DNA of 64,000 nt from Bacteroidales bacterium (GTDB lineage Bacteria > Bacteroidota > Bacteroidia > Bacteroidales > UBA932), in assembly GCA_022647615.1 (NCBI GenBank), contig JALCKZ010000001.1:1476178-1540177 (forward strand), written 5' to 3'. The position numbers were made by a program, and so were the translations under genes. The notes under the pieces were generated by a model. That model was given only the letters and a program-made list of their open reading frames with translations, was not told the DNA's origin and searched no databases. Positions 21,380 to 30,993 of the stretch are shown piece after piece. Every line of letters starts with the position of its first letter. The stretch's first letter is position 1.

Positions 21380-22687
21380 ATGTTAGATAAGAATATACGT
21401 GACCAAATTATTTCCCTTGTTCATAAAGAAGTTGTCCCTGCAATTGGATGTACGGAGCCAATGGCAGTTGCGCTTTGTGTTGCGAAAGCAACTGAAACTT
21501 TGGGAGTTAGGCCGGAGAAGATAGAAGTCCTCCTGAGCGCCAATATTTTAAAAAATGCAATGGGGGTAGGAATTCCTGGAACCGGAATGATAGGACTCCC
21601 GATAGCTGTCGCTCTTGGCGCGCTTGTTGGAAAGTCTGAGTATAAGCTTGAGGTTCTGAAGGATGCAACGCCTCATTCTGTTGAGGATGGGAAAAAATAT
21701 ATTGCGGAGAACAGAATTCACATTGGACTTAAAGAGGGCATCACTGAAAAACTTTATGTGGAGATTACTTGCAGCGGCAGAAAAACTGTCGGGAATCATA
21801 CTGATAATCAGAGCGCAACTGCAATAATTGCAAGCAGCCATACTAACTTTGTATATCTTAAAGCTCCCGACGGAGTCGTTTTTGACAAGCGCTGTCCTGC
21901 CGGAAAAGAGTGTGAGGATGGAGATATCAGACTGAATATGAAGATGGTCTATGAGTTTGCATCACAGACTCCTTTGGAAGAGATTTCTTTTATTCTGGAG
22001 ACAAAGAAACTTAATGAGAAAGCTGCAAATGATTCCCTGAAGGGAGATTACGGACATGATCTTGGAAAGACAATGACAACTCCGCTGAGCCGGAAAGTGC
22101 TGGGTGACAGTATTTTTACTCACATGATTTCTATAACGGCCGCAGCGTGCGATGGCAGGATGGGCGGTGCGATGTTTCCCGTAATGAGCAATTCCGGAAG
22201 CGGAAATCAGGGAATTTGCGCAACAAATCCGGTTGTGGTTTTTGCGGAAGACAATCATAATACTGACGAGCAACTTATAAGGGCTCTGATGCTCAGCCAT
22301 TTAACTGCTATATATATTAAACAGAGCCTTGGCAAGCTTTCTGCCCTTTGCGGATGTGTTGTGGCATCAATTGGGAGCAGCTGCGGCATAACTTACTTAA
22401 TGGGTGGCGATTACAATAATATTTGTAATTGCGTGAAGAACATGGTCGCAAACCTTACAGGAATGATATGTGACGGAGCTAAACCAAGTTGCGCTCTTAA
22501 AATTTCATCGGGGGTATCAACAGCTGTCTTGTCTGCAATATTATCAATGGAGAATAAGTACGTTACTTCTGCGGAAGGAATTGTAGATGATGATGTTGAC
22601 AAGTGCATACATAATCTTACCTCAATCGGAGCTAATGCTATGGTAGAGACAGACAAAGCTGTGCTAGATATTATGACCCATAAATGA
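21380..22687 (+). CDS. L-cysteine desulfidase/serine dehydratase alpha-like (UPF0597) protein
   Basis: 435 residues of the CyuA/YhaM (UPF0597) family: iron-sulphur enzymes that break cysteine into pyruvate, ammonia and sulfide, or act on serine. Typical blocks are VVPAIGCTEPMAVAL near the N-terminus, VGIPGTGMIGLPIA, and SNSGSGNQGI. The cluster-binding Cys candidates include those in SIGSSCGITYLMGG and GMICDGAKPSCALK. The stop overlaps the start of the first MATE gene by 4 bases (ATGA), which ties this enzyme to the transporter block; cysteine-derived products are therefore one guess at a transported compound. Confidence 0.9.
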   Translation: MLDKNIRDQIISLVHKEVVPAIGCTEPMAVALCVAKATETLGVRPEKIEVLLSANILKNAMGVGIPGTGMIGLPIAVALGALVGKSEYKLEVLKDATPHSVEDGKKYIAENRIHIGLKEGITEKLYVEITCSGRKTVGNHTDNQSATAIIASSHTNFVYLKAPDGVVFDKRCPAGKECEDGDIRLNMKMVYEFASQTPLEEISFILETKKLNEKAANDSLKGDYGHDLGKTMTTPLSRKVLGDSIFTHMISITAAACDGRMGGAMFPVMSNSGSGNQGICATNPVVVFAEDNHNTDEQLIRALMLSHLTAIYIKQSLGKLSALCGCVVASIGSSCGITYLMGGDYNNICNCVKNMVANLTGMICDGAKPSCALKISSGVSTAVLSAILSMENKYVTSAEGIVDDDVDKCIHNLTSIGANAMVETDKAVLDIMTHK

Positions 22688-24042
22688 AAGGTTTAGGCGG
22701 AGCAAATAGCATTCGTGCATTTAGAAGAACTTTAGTTGCGGATGACTTTGTTCATTTGCTGGTTCCCGCCATGCTTTCAGTCATGGTGGACTTTATTCTT
22801 GAGTTGGCCGATAGTATTATTGCCGGCAATATGCTTGGAGATAAAGCGCTTGCAGGTGTTACGCTGTGTCAGCCCTTTTTCTCTTTTTTCTTGTTTGTGC
22901 AGGTGCTCATTCTTACGGGAACAGCTGTGCTTTATTCTGAATCTATCGGGAGTGATAACAGAAATGCTGCCAATAAATTTTTTGGACAAGGAGTAATTCT
23001 CTCTTTGGCTGCAGGAGCATTTATCACTCTGGCGTCCCTAATCTTCAAATATCAGATACTCAATTTCCTAGATGTACCAAAAGACATTGACATATACGCC
23101 GATACTTACTTCTCTTACTTGCTCTATCTGCCGCTTTTCATAGTGTACTTTGTAATGTACGCGGTAGTCATGAATGACGGCGGAAAAAAGTGGTGCAATA
23201 TTTCTTCTATAGCACTGATTGTCTTAAAAATAGTGCTGTCTATAGTGCTTTGCAAATTAATAGGTATCGGAGGATTATGTTTAGGCACATACATTGGGCT
23301 TTCCGTTGGAATTCTATTTTTGATGTTCAACTTTTTTGAGAAGAACAACAAGCTGAAGTTTGTTTTCTTTTTTAATCTGAAAGAGTCATTGAACGTGATG
23401 AAATTTGGCTTTAGCGAGTCCTTCTTTTCTCTTTGTGTCTCAGGTATCTATATGTTTTTTAACTGGTTTTTGCTGGAAAATTACGATGGGAATGCAATAA
23501 TAATTTTCACTATGGTTATGAGTCTTTTGCAGCTGTGTGTTTCTGTTTCGGACGGTATTAATGAGGCTGTCCAGCCGATAATTGAAATATTCAGAGGTGA
23601 AGGAAATTTTGGAGAAATCGCTAAAACCATGTCTATAGCTTCTTACATTTCTTCTCTCTTTCTTGTGCCTGCTGTTGTGATTATTTTTATTGGAGCAAGG
23701 TGTGTCCCGTCCATTTTTGGGGTTAATGATCCGTCATTGCAAACAGCTGCTGTGGAGGCTATTAGAATCTTTATGTTGTCGGCTCTATTTTTAATAGGAG
23801 GCCTTTGTTTTTGTACGTACATGCTTTTTATGGAACACTTTGTTTATTCCATTCTCAATACTCTTTTTGTAATCCTTATGTTGCCTTTTGTTTTTATATT
23901 TGGAACTTCAGGTAACGTTAACGGCGTGTGGGCTGCTATGAGTATCTCCGTTGTAGTTGGTTTGTTTATCATTTTATTATTGGTCAGAGTTAGGGCTAAA
24001 AAGTATAATTGCGTATTTCCGTGGCTGATTGACAAGAAATAG
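22684..24042 (+). CDS. MATE family transporter 1, cut from its C-terminal domain by an in-frame TAG
   Basis: 452 residues of a MATE-type multidrug/cation antiporter with about 12 hydrophobic segments. The conserved N-terminal stretch shared with the next two genes is DDFVHLLVPAMLS followed by DSIIAGNMLGDKAL. The ORF ends at TAG (24040-24042) right after FPWLIDKK. In the two paralogs downstream the same point reads on into a ~120-residue cytoplasmic domain. Here the same frame continues after the TAG as LANQASFDV with no further stop until 24444. This is either a recent nonsense mutation, separate translation of the tail, or readthrough. The transported substrate is unknown. Confidence 0.85.
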   Translation: MKGLGGANSIRAFRRTLVADDFVHLLVPAMLSVMVDFILELADSIIAGNMLGDKALAGVTLCQPFFSFFLFVQVLILTGTAVLYSESIGSDNRNAANKFFGQGVILSLAAGAFITLASLIFKYQILNFLDVPKDIDIYADTYFSYLLYLPLFIVYFVMYAVVMNDGGKKWCNISSIALIVLKIVLSIVLCKLIGIGGLCLGTYIGLSVGILFLMFNFFEKNNKLKFVFFFNLKESLNVMKFGFSESFFSLCVSGIYMFFNWFLLENYDGNAIIIFTMVMSLLQLCVSVSDGINEAVQPIIEIFRGEGNFGEIAKTMSIASYISSLFLVPAVVIIFIGARCVPSIFGVNDPSLQTAAVEAIRIFMLSALFLIGGLCFCTYMLFMEHFVYSILNTLFVILMLPFVFIFGTSGNVNGVWAAMSISVVVGLFIILLLVRVRAKKYNCVFPWLIDKK

Positions 24043-24444
24043 CTTGCCAATCAAGCATCATTTGATGTGATAGCAACGGAGAGTAATTTAAAGCCTCTGA
24101 TGAACAGCGTTGAGCAAGAACTTGTTAAAAGGAGGGTTGAACAACAGAAGGTACTTAGAATCCTGCTTATGCTGGAGGAGACATATATGCTTAACTTGGA
24201 TAAAGAGAAAAGAAAAAGCGGAAAGAAAGCAGAAGGAACGTTTTATGTTGAATGTTCCCTAATGTTCAGAGATAAAATAATATATATGTTTGTCCGTTCA
24301 AACGGTGCGTATAGTGATGTGACCAATTCTGATATCATGCCGCAATCTTTGAGGGAGTATCTTTCTACAATGATTGTATCTTCTCAAAAAGGATCTCGTT
24401 TTTCATTGTCTGTTGGTAACAATAGAACTATATATGAATTTTAA
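24043..24444 (+). CDS. Detached C-terminal (RsbW-like) domain of MATE 1
   Basis: In frame with the preceding gene after its TAG stop. The first usable start is GTG at 24067. The 125 residues from there match the tails of MATE 2 and MATE 3 to the last residue, including LLMLEETYMLNLDK and SSQKGSRFSLSV. It has an insertion of a few residues (KSGKKAEGTF). Its preserved frame argues that it is translated or that the TAG is very recent. The similarity to GHKL/RsbW ATPases is in the EE..N-like stretch; the later D.G motif is replaced by SNG. See the MATE 2 entry. Confidence 0.65.
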   Translation, partial: LANQASFDVIATESNLKPLMNSVEQELVKRRVEQQKVLRILLMLEETYMLNLDKEKRKSGKKAEGTFYVECSLMFRDKIIYMFVRSNGAYSDVTNSDIMPQSLREYLSTMIVSSQKGSRFSLSVGNNRTIYEF

Positions 24445-24446
24445 CT

Positions 24447-26183
24447 ATGAAAAGGAGAGGAATTTTTTCATATAAAAGTACGCTTGCCGGAGATGATTTT
24501 TTGCACCTCCTTATTCCCTCTTTTCTATATGCCGGAGTTCAGTTTGTATGGGGATTGGTTGACAATATCATTGCCGGTAACATGCTTGGCAATAGCGCGT
24601 TGACTTCTATAACACTATGCAAGCCATATCTCTCCTTCATTGCGTTTGTAAATATGTTGATTGTTCCGGGCACTGCGGTGCTTTCTTCTTTATCGGTTGG
24701 AAAAGAGGAGCGCGAGAGAGCAAACCAGTTTTTTGGCCAGGGAATTATTATGGCGGTTTTTTCCGGGCTTGTGTTTTTTGCCGGATCTCTGATTTTTAAG
24801 CACAGCCTTTTTAATGTTTTTAATGTTCCGGACAATATATTCTATAATACGGAACAGTATTTCAACTATTTGCTGATATATCCTCTTTTCATGTTTTACC
24901 CTGTCCTGTTTACTGCGGTAATAAATGACGGAGGTAAAAAATGGTGTACCTTTTCCGGAATTATAATGTTGGCATCAAAAATTATTTTGTCTCTGCTGCT
25001 TTGTCATTATCTTGGAATTAAGGGACTTAGCATAAGCACTATGATTAGCATTGCTCTTGCTTCAATAGTGCTCCTGTTCCAGTTTTGGGAGAAAAATAAT
25101 CCTCTGAAATTTGTATTTTATTTCAATTTGAAAGATGTCGCCGGAGTGTTAAAAGAAGGTTTCAGGGATGCGTTCCTTTTCTATCTGTTTGTTTCCATTT
25201 TCTTGCTCTTTTTTAACTTTATTCTTCTAAAATATTTTGATGCAAATGCGATTGTAATTTTCACAATAATCGTGAACATAATGGAACTGCTGACGGCTGT
25301 ATATGAAGGTCTGATTCAGGCAATTCAGCCTATGATAACTATTTACAGAGGAGAAGATAATCTTGTAGGAATAGAAAAAACTATGAACGTTTCCGCAATA
25401 GTTTCCACATTGATAACGCTCTTTCCTATAATTGTGATATTATTATTCTCAAATTATATTCCTTTGGCTTTTGGCGTGAAGGATTTAGAATTGCGAGGTG
25501 CAGCTGCACAAGCTATAAGGATATATGCTCCTTGCGCTCTGTTCTTTGTATGGGGTATGACGCTAAGCGGATATCTTGATAAGACAGAGCATTTTGCGGT
25601 TGCAGTTGTTATCATGTGCTCAATGTTCTTTTTATTTAATGTACCTTTTTCATTTATATTTGGAGCACATAAAATTCTTAGTGGTGTTTGGGCGGTAATG
25701 AGTGTTTCAACGACAATCGGAGTGCTGGCCGGTTTATATTTTATGTATTGGCATGCAAAAAAGAAGAGGGAGGTTTTCCCTTGGCTGCTGGATAAAGATG
25801 AGCTTTCCAACCAAACTTCTTTTGATGTGCAGGCTAATGTAAAAAATGTTAAAGTGCTGATGGATGAAGTTGAAAATGAACTTGTTAGAAGAGGAGTAAA
25901 ACGCAGTAAAATTCTCAAGGTACTGCTTATGCTGGAGGAGACTTACATGCTTAACCTGGATAAATCTAAGAAGGATAGAAAATATTATGTAGAGTGCACT
26001 TTGATGTTCAAGGATAAGCTTATGATGTATGTGCGTTCAAATGGTGTGTATAGTGATGCGACGGATACTAATGCGATGCCTGACTCTTTGCGGCAATATT
26101 TGTCCTCCATGATTGTCTCATCTCAGAAGGGTTCTCGCTTTTCACTCTCTGTCGGGGACAACAGAACTATATATGAATTTTAA
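24447..26183 (+). CDS. MATE transporter 2 fused to degenerate RsbW-like domain
   Basis: 578 residues. A MATE domain (residues ~1-445, about 12 membrane segments, FVWGLVDNIIAGNMLGNSAL near the start) is followed by a soluble tail (~455-578). In the tail, LKVLLMLEETYMLNLD resembles the N-box of RsbW-type GHKL ATPases. YVECTLMFKDKLMMYVRSNGVYSDATD resembles their beta strands and G1 motif, but S replaces the G1 Asp and no G2 glycine loop follows, so ATP binding is doubtful. It begins 2 bases after the MATE 1 tail and is certainly co-transcribed. I infer a regulatory tail that may contact the STAS or RsbW proteins encoded downstream. Confidence 0.8.
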   Translation: MKRRGIFSYKSTLAGDDFLHLLIPSFLYAGVQFVWGLVDNIIAGNMLGNSALTSITLCKPYLSFIAFVNMLIVPGTAVLSSLSVGKEERERANQFFGQGIIMAVFSGLVFFAGSLIFKHSLFNVFNVPDNIFYNTEQYFNYLLIYPLFMFYPVLFTAVINDGGKKWCTFSGIIMLASKIILSLLLCHYLGIKGLSISTMISIALASIVLLFQFWEKNNPLKFVFYFNLKDVAGVLKEGFRDAFLFYLFVSIFLLFFNFILLKYFDANAIVIFTIIVNIMELLTAVYEGLIQAIQPMITIYRGEDNLVGIEKTMNVSAIVSTLITLFPIIVILLFSNYIPLAFGVKDLELRGAAAQAIRIYAPCALFFVWGMTLSGYLDKTEHFAVAVVIMCSMFFLFNVPFSFIFGAHKILSGVWAVMSVSTTIGVLAGLYFMYWHAKKKREVFPWLLDKDELSNQTSFDVQANVKNVKVLMDEVENELVRRGVKRSKILKVLLMLEETYMLNLDKSKKDRKYYVECTLMFKDKLMMYVRSNGVYSDATDTNAMPDSLRQYLSSMIVSSQKGSRFSLSVGDNRTIYEF

Positions 26184-26213
26184 AAACCTAAACTTAATCT
26201 TTTGAGTTCAAGT

Positions 26214-27977
26214 ATGGATAAGAATGATATTTCACGCTACATGCATAGAGCCGAGGCTCTTAGAGGTTCTCTAGTGTATGATGATTTTGTTCACCTTCTT
26301 TTGCCCGCTTTATTATTTGCGATGGTAGAGTATGTTTTGCAATTGTCAGATAATGTAATTGCGGGTAATTTGTTTGGAGACAGAGCATTAGCAGGAATTA
26401 CACTTTGCCAGCCATATATCGCCTTCATCACTTTTGTAAGCATGCTTATCATCCCCGGAACAGCTTTCTTTGCCTCTTTGGCTATTGGCAAAGAGAACCG
26501 TTACCGCGCCAATATGATTTACGGACAAGGTCTTATAATCTCCGTTGCCGCCGGCGTGCTGATTACCGTGCTGTCTTTGATTTTTAAGTCTAATATATTA
26601 TTGATGTTCAAAACAACCCCGGAAGTATACAATTATGTAAGCGGCTATTTTACAGGGTTGTTGTTTCAGCCGCTGCTTATATTTTATCCTGTAATTTTTG
26701 CTGCGGTAATAGGCGAGGGGGGAAAGAAATGGTGTACAATATCCGCCATAGTTTTGGCCGTCTCCAACATTGTGCTGTCTCTTGTACTTGGGAAATATAT
26801 TGGAATGATGGGCCTTAGCCTTGGAACAGTCTTTAGTCTTGCCATTGCCTCCGCCGTATTATTGATGCAGTTTACTGAGAAAAACAATCCTCTGAAATTC
26901 ATCTTACGCATAAATCTTAAAGATACGCTGAACGTCATAAAGGCCGGATTTACAGAGGCTTTGATTTTCAATTTCAGCATAGTGCTGCTGTATTCTTTTT
27001 TTAACTGGTTTTTGTTAAGGAACTTTAATTCCAATACTATTATTGTATTCACGATAGTTGTGAATATTCAGTCATTTTTTCTTGCCGCGTATGGGGGCTT
27101 TTCCCAGACCATACAGCCAATGGTCTCCATTTACAGGGGAGAGACAAATTTTGCGGGGATACTTAAGACAGCAAGAATAGCTACGGTTATATCGGGAGTT
27201 ATTATGGTGCTCTTCATTGCTTTGATTTACATTTTCTCAAAAGAAATTCCATTGATGTTTGGAGTTACGGATCCCGCCTTGTGCGCCGCATCTGTCAGAG
27301 CGATAAGAATTTATGCATGGTCCGGTCTTTTCCTTGTATGGGGTCTGCTGCTTGCAAATTATTTGCTGAATGCCGGCTATGTTTTATTCTCCTCTCTTAT
27401 ATCAGTTATGATGCTTTTTGTTTTTACGCTTCCGCTTACTTTTATTTTTTGTTCCAGATTAAATTATGGAAGCATGGGCGCATGGATTGCCATAAGCATA
27501 TCTGTGTTCATAGGTTTTATTGCAAGTATGTTCCCTTTGAATAAAATGGCAAAGAAGAGAAATTTTGTTTTTCCTTGGATGTTAAGCAAGAAGGTTCTCA
27601 ATAATGAAGCATCATTTGATGTGGTCGGCACAAAAAAGAATGTGAAAATGCTGATGGATATGGTTGAAAAAGAGCTTATTAAGCGTGGCATTGAAGAGAA
27701 GAAAATTCTAAAGATTTTACTTATGCTGGAAGAGACTTATATGCTCAATATAGATAAGACCAAAAAGGACAAAAAATATTACGTTGAGTGTACTTTAATG
27801 TTTAAGCGCAAGTTGCTCATGTACATACGCTCCAATGGAATTTACAGCAATGCAACAGATGTAAATGCAATGCCCGATTCATTGCGGCAATATTTGTCAT
27901 CTATGATTGTCTCTTCTCAAAAAGGTTCTCGTTTTTCTATGTCTGTCGGTGACAATAGGACCATCTACGAGTTCTAG
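26214..27977 (+). CDS. MATE transporter 3 fused to degenerate RsbW-like domain
   Basis: 587 residues from the ATG at 26214; the longest open frame begins 12 bases earlier at a TTG. The architecture is the same as MATE 2: about 12 membrane segments (YVLQLSDNVIAGNLFGDRAL), then the soluble tail with LLMLEETYMLNIDK, YVECTLMFKRKLLMYIRSNG and the identical end SVGDNRTIYEF. The tails of all three paralogs are more alike than their membrane parts, which suggests selection on the tail, i.e. a shared binding partner. A terminator hairpin follows at 27983. Substrate unknown. Confidence 0.82.
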   Translation: MDKNDISRYMHRAEALRGSLVYDDFVHLLLPALLFAMVEYVLQLSDNVIAGNLFGDRALAGITLCQPYIAFITFVSMLIIPGTAFFASLAIGKENRYRANMIYGQGLIISVAAGVLITVLSLIFKSNILLMFKTTPEVYNYVSGYFTGLLFQPLLIFYPVIFAAVIGEGGKKWCTISAIVLAVSNIVLSLVLGKYIGMMGLSLGTVFSLAIASAVLLMQFTEKNNPLKFILRINLKDTLNVIKAGFTEALIFNFSIVLLYSFFNWFLLRNFNSNTIIVFTIVVNIQSFFLAAYGGFSQTIQPMVSIYRGETNFAGILKTARIATVISGVIMVLFIALIYIFSKEIPLMFGVTDPALCAASVRAIRIYAWSGLFLVWGLLLANYLLNAGYVLFSSLISVMMLFVFTLPLTFIFCSRLNYGSMGAWIAISISVFIGFIASMFPLNKMAKKRNFVFPWMLSKKVLNNEASFDVVGTKKNVKMLMDMVEKELIKRGIEEKKILKILLMLEETYMLNIDKTKKDKKYYVECTLMFKRKLLMYIRSNGIYSNATDVNAMPDSLRQYLSSMIVSSQKGSRFSMSVGDNRTIYEF

Positions 27978-27982
27978 CTAAG

Positions 27983-28006
27983 GTGCTTATTGAAGCACAT
28001 GTTTTT
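27983..28006 (+). terminator. Intrinsic terminator after the MATE operon
   Basis: Stem GTGCTT / AAGCAC with loop ATTG, followed by ATGTTTTT. It separates the MATE genes from the promoter of the next operon. Confidence 0.6.
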
Positions 28007-28028
28007 AGATTCGTGAAAATATTTTTAT

Positions 28029-28036
28029 TATATTTG
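28029..28036 (+). promoter_or_regulatory. -7 promoter box for the partner-switching operon
   Basis: TATATTTG matches TAnnTTTG. It sits 23 bases after the terminator and 36 bases before the ATG at 28072. A T-rich GTTTTTAG stands roughly at the -33 position. Confidence 0.55.
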
Positions 28037-28071
28037 TAGGAACCTAAAAAGTGCTTTTTCCACAAAGAGTT

Positions 28072-29046
28072 ATGAAAAATTATCTGTTGAGAACTATTGG
28101 TTTGCTTGCCGTAGCATTATTAATTAATAATGTGGCGCTTTCTGCGCGAAAACTGATTTTATTGCCTCCATGGACTCCGCAAGCTCAATTTGCCGGTTAT
28201 TATGTGGCCGATCAGCTGGGGTATTACAAGGCGAAAGGTATTGAGATTGAGTTTATTACGTCAAAAAGCATGATAGACAGAGCTGACCGTTCTGTCTTTC
28301 TGTTTAATCATAAAGCAGATATGGCAATAATGAATCTTTCACAAGCTCTTATTCTCAGGTCCAAAGGTGTTAAGATTGTGAATGTTTTGGAGACGTGCCA
28401 CCGTAATAGTTATTGCATCGTATGTAGCAAACCTGCAAAGGATTTGACTGCGCTGAGGAATGCGGATCTTGGTACATGGAACGGACTGGCTCCAATTATG
28501 ATGACGGCAATTAACTCAAAAACAGGCAATACTACCCGGCAGGTTATCGTAAGCGGTGGTATAAATGCCTTTTTATCAGGGGCTTTAGACTTTTGCCTGC
28601 TTTGCAGCTTTAATGAATTGCTGCAGCTGAAGGAGTGCGGATATAATGCTAAGCCGGAGCAAATTCTTTGGCTGGAAAAAGCCGGATGGGACGTGCCTCA
28701 AGATGGCATATATGTTACTGAAGATTTTTATAATAAAAATCAAAAGCTTGTGAATGACTTTGTGGAGGCATCCGTTAAAGGTTGGGAGTATGCATATAGT
28801 CACAGAAAATATGCTGTAAGTTGCGTTATGAAAGAGGTGCGCAAGCACAAAATTGCTACTAATGAATACCATCAGAATTTGGTATTGGATGAGGTGTTGA
28901 GACTTCAGGAAGCAAATGGCTCCAAACAGAGTTTTGTCCTTAGCAAACAGGAGTTTACACGCTCGTTAAATATTGTTGCATCATTTGGAGGAATCGGGAA
29001 AGATATTTATTATATTGACTTTGTAAAGACCCCCCTTAAAAACTAA
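28072..29046 (+). CDS. NMT1/THI5-like periplasmic substrate-binding protein
   Basis: About 324 residues from the ATG at 28072 (a GTG lies 21 bases upstream). A signal peptide ends near NVALSA. The body is an SsuA/THI5/NMT1-type binding protein: LILLPPWTPQAQFAGYYVA, QLGYYKAKGIEIEF, then an FLFNHKADMAIMNLSQ block and GIYVTEDFYNKN. This family usually feeds an ABC importer for sulfonates or thiamine precursors. No permease or ATPase is nearby; instead it sits 5 bases before a Cache-domain PP2C phosphatase. I infer it delivers a ligand signal to that sensor, as binding proteins do for some two-component sensors. Confidence 0.82.
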   Translation: MKNYLLRTIGLLAVALLINNVALSARKLILLPPWTPQAQFAGYYVADQLGYYKAKGIEIEFITSKSMIDRADRSVFLFNHKADMAIMNLSQALILRSKGVKIVNVLETCHRNSYCIVCSKPAKDLTALRNADLGTWNGLAPIMMTAINSKTGNTTRQVIVSGGINAFLSGALDFCLLCSFNELLQLKECGYNAKPEQILWLEKAGWDVPQDGIYVTEDFYNKNQKLVNDFVEASVKGWEYAYSHRKYAVSCVMKEVRKHKIATNEYHQNLVLDEVLRLQEANGSKQSFVLSKQEFTRSLNIVASFGGIGKDIYYIDFVKTPLKN

Positions 29047-29051
29047 GGAAT

Positions 29052-30986
29052 ATGAGATTCCCGCTCATCAGATTTCACTCTTTTGCGCAGCGGCTGAGCA
29101 CTTTTGTATCAGTAACTGTAATTGTAGTTTTTACTGCAATTATGGTAGTCTATTTCAATTATACCAAAGAAGCTTTGCTGGACAGCACAATAAAAAGGGC
29201 GGAGCCTTTGCTTAATACTGCTGCATTGCAGGTGGCGGGAAAAATGAACCAGGTAGATGTTGCCCTTGCTAATAACATGTGGAAGATAAAACTCTCTAAC
29301 TATAAGGATTCCAAATCATTGGAGGCTGGTTTGCTGGGCGTGGAGGAAAATATTTTGAGGTCAAATTCAATAATAATCGGAAGCGGAATTGGTTTCATTC
29401 CAAACTACATTAAGGAGAAAGGGAGATGGTACTTCCCTTACTCTTCCATGGATGGTGACAAAATAACTGTCAGCATCATGAATAATGCTGATTATGATTA
29501 TTTTGGAATGGACTGGTTTCTTATCCCAATCAGGTTGAACAAGGACTACTGGTCTGAACCATATTATGATGAGGGCGCCGGAAATACAATGATGACAACG
29601 TGTGTCCATTTAATCAGAGATGATGCAGGCAAACCCGTTGGAATTTTTGGAGCAGATGTGTCACTGGATAGCCTTACTCAGTTTGTGGAGTCAATGAAGC
29701 CTTTGGGTCCCGACAGCTATTCATTCATGCTTAGCCGCCACGGCTATTACCTTAGCAATGTGGACCACAGCAAAATCATGAATGAGACAGTTTTCATCAC
29801 CGCATTCCAGGAAAAAAGCAAGGAGCTGGAAGATGCTGGTCATGAGATGATTGAGGGTAAGACCGGAATGGTGAAATTCAAGCTTCAGAAAAAATCATTT
29901 TACGCTTTTTACACAACTGTTCCCGGCATTGGCTGGTCAATATGCACCGTAACTCCTGATAGTTACATACTTGGAGATTTAAGAAATATCACAAACAGGA
30001 TTATCATCCTATTCATAATCGGCTTGTTGCTGGTCAACGTGCTGACATACAAGGTTATAGCATGGATGACAAAACCTATAGCCGGCTTTTCAAGGTCTGC
30101 CGGAGAAATTGCGGATGGAAACTTCAACACCATACTTCCCGTAGTTAAAACGGAAGACGAGCTAATGACCCTGCACAATTCCATAGACCACATGCGTCAT
30201 TCTCTTCAGACGTATATAGATGAGCTTCAGGTTACTACAGCCAACAAGGAGAGGATGGAGAGAGAACTTACCATTGCACACGGGATACAGATGGGCATGC
30301 TTCCAAAGATTTTCCCTCCGTTCCCGGATAGAAAAGATGTGGATTTGTATGCAATACTAAAACCTGCAAAAGAGGTTGGCGGAGATTTGTATGATTTCTT
30401 CATTAGAGAGCATAAGCTTTATTTTGCAATAGGCGATGTAAGCGGCAAGGGAGTGCCCGCATCATTAATCATGGCAATTGCAAGCAGCTTGTTCAGAACT
30501 CTTACACAGATAGATACGGAGCCTGCAAACATTATCAAGGCAATGAATGCTCCTCTGTGTGAGAACAATCCTTCCAATATGTTCATCACAATGATTATTG
30601 GCGTTTTGAATCTGAATAATGGAGAGATGCGTTTATGCAATGCCGGACATAATCCGATGATACTATCAAATAAAGAGGGAGTTCATTATCTTAACTTGAA
30701 AAAGAATCTTCCTTTGGGATTGATGGGAGAGTTTGACTATAAGGCAGATTCGCTTACAATTGATCCGGGAGACAAGCTTGTTCTTTACACGGACGGAGTA
30801 ACGGAGGCGGAGAGCGAAACCAAAGAATTATTTGGTGAGAAGCGCCTTCTTGAACTTGTTGAAAATACTAAACAGAAGGATGTTAGAGAGATTATTGGCC
30901 TTCTGATGGACAGCATAGCCGGACATGTTAAGCAAGCAGTACAAAGCGATGATATTACAATAATGGATATACAATATAAGTCATAA
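29052..30986 (+). CDS. Cache-HAMP-PP2C (RsbU-type) serine phosphatase 1
   Basis: 644 residues. TM1 (~16-36), a periplasmic double-Cache-like domain (~40-320), TM2 (IILFIIGLLLVNVLTYKVIAW), HAMP (~345-395), a short coiled coil and a SpoIIE/PP2C phosphatase domain. PP2C motifs: KEVGGDLYDFF, AIGDVSGKGVPASL, NAGHNPMIL, LVLYTDGVTEAESE and QSDDITIMDI. All metal-binding Asp residues are present. It should dephosphorylate a STAS anti-anti-sigma protein in response to an extracytoplasmic ligand. The RsbW-like and STAS genes follow within 7 and 12 bases, and a near-copy of this gene follows them. Confidence 0.93.
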   Translation: MRFPLIRFHSFAQRLSTFVSVTVIVVFTAIMVVYFNYTKEALLDSTIKRAEPLLNTAALQVAGKMNQVDVALANNMWKIKLSNYKDSKSLEAGLLGVEENILRSNSIIIGSGIGFIPNYIKEKGRWYFPYSSMDGDKITVSIMNNADYDYFGMDWFLIPIRLNKDYWSEPYYDEGAGNTMMTTCVHLIRDDAGKPVGIFGADVSLDSLTQFVESMKPLGPDSYSFMLSRHGYYLSNVDHSKIMNETVFITAFQEKSKELEDAGHEMIEGKTGMVKFKLQKKSFYAFYTTVPGIGWSICTVTPDSYILGDLRNITNRIIILFIIGLLLVNVLTYKVIAWMTKPIAGFSRSAGEIADGNFNTILPVVKTEDELMTLHNSIDHMRHSLQTYIDELQVTTANKERMERELTIAHGIQMGMLPKIFPPFPDRKDVDLYAILKPAKEVGGDLYDFFIREHKLYFAIGDVSGKGVPASLIMAIASSLFRTLTQIDTEPANIIKAMNAPLCENNPSNMFITMIIGVLNLNNGEMRLCNAGHNPMILSNKEGVHYLNLKKNLPLGLMGEFDYKADSLTIDPGDKLVLYTDGVTEAESETKELFGEKRLLELVENTKQKDVREIIGLLMDSIAGHVKQAVQSDDITIMDIQYKS

Positions 30987-30993
30987 TTATATT

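Noticed and set aside
24040..24042. TAG as pyrrolysine codon
   Set aside because: No pyrrolysine biosynthesis genes are visible, other genes here end normally in TAG, and Pyl is not known for MATE proteins.
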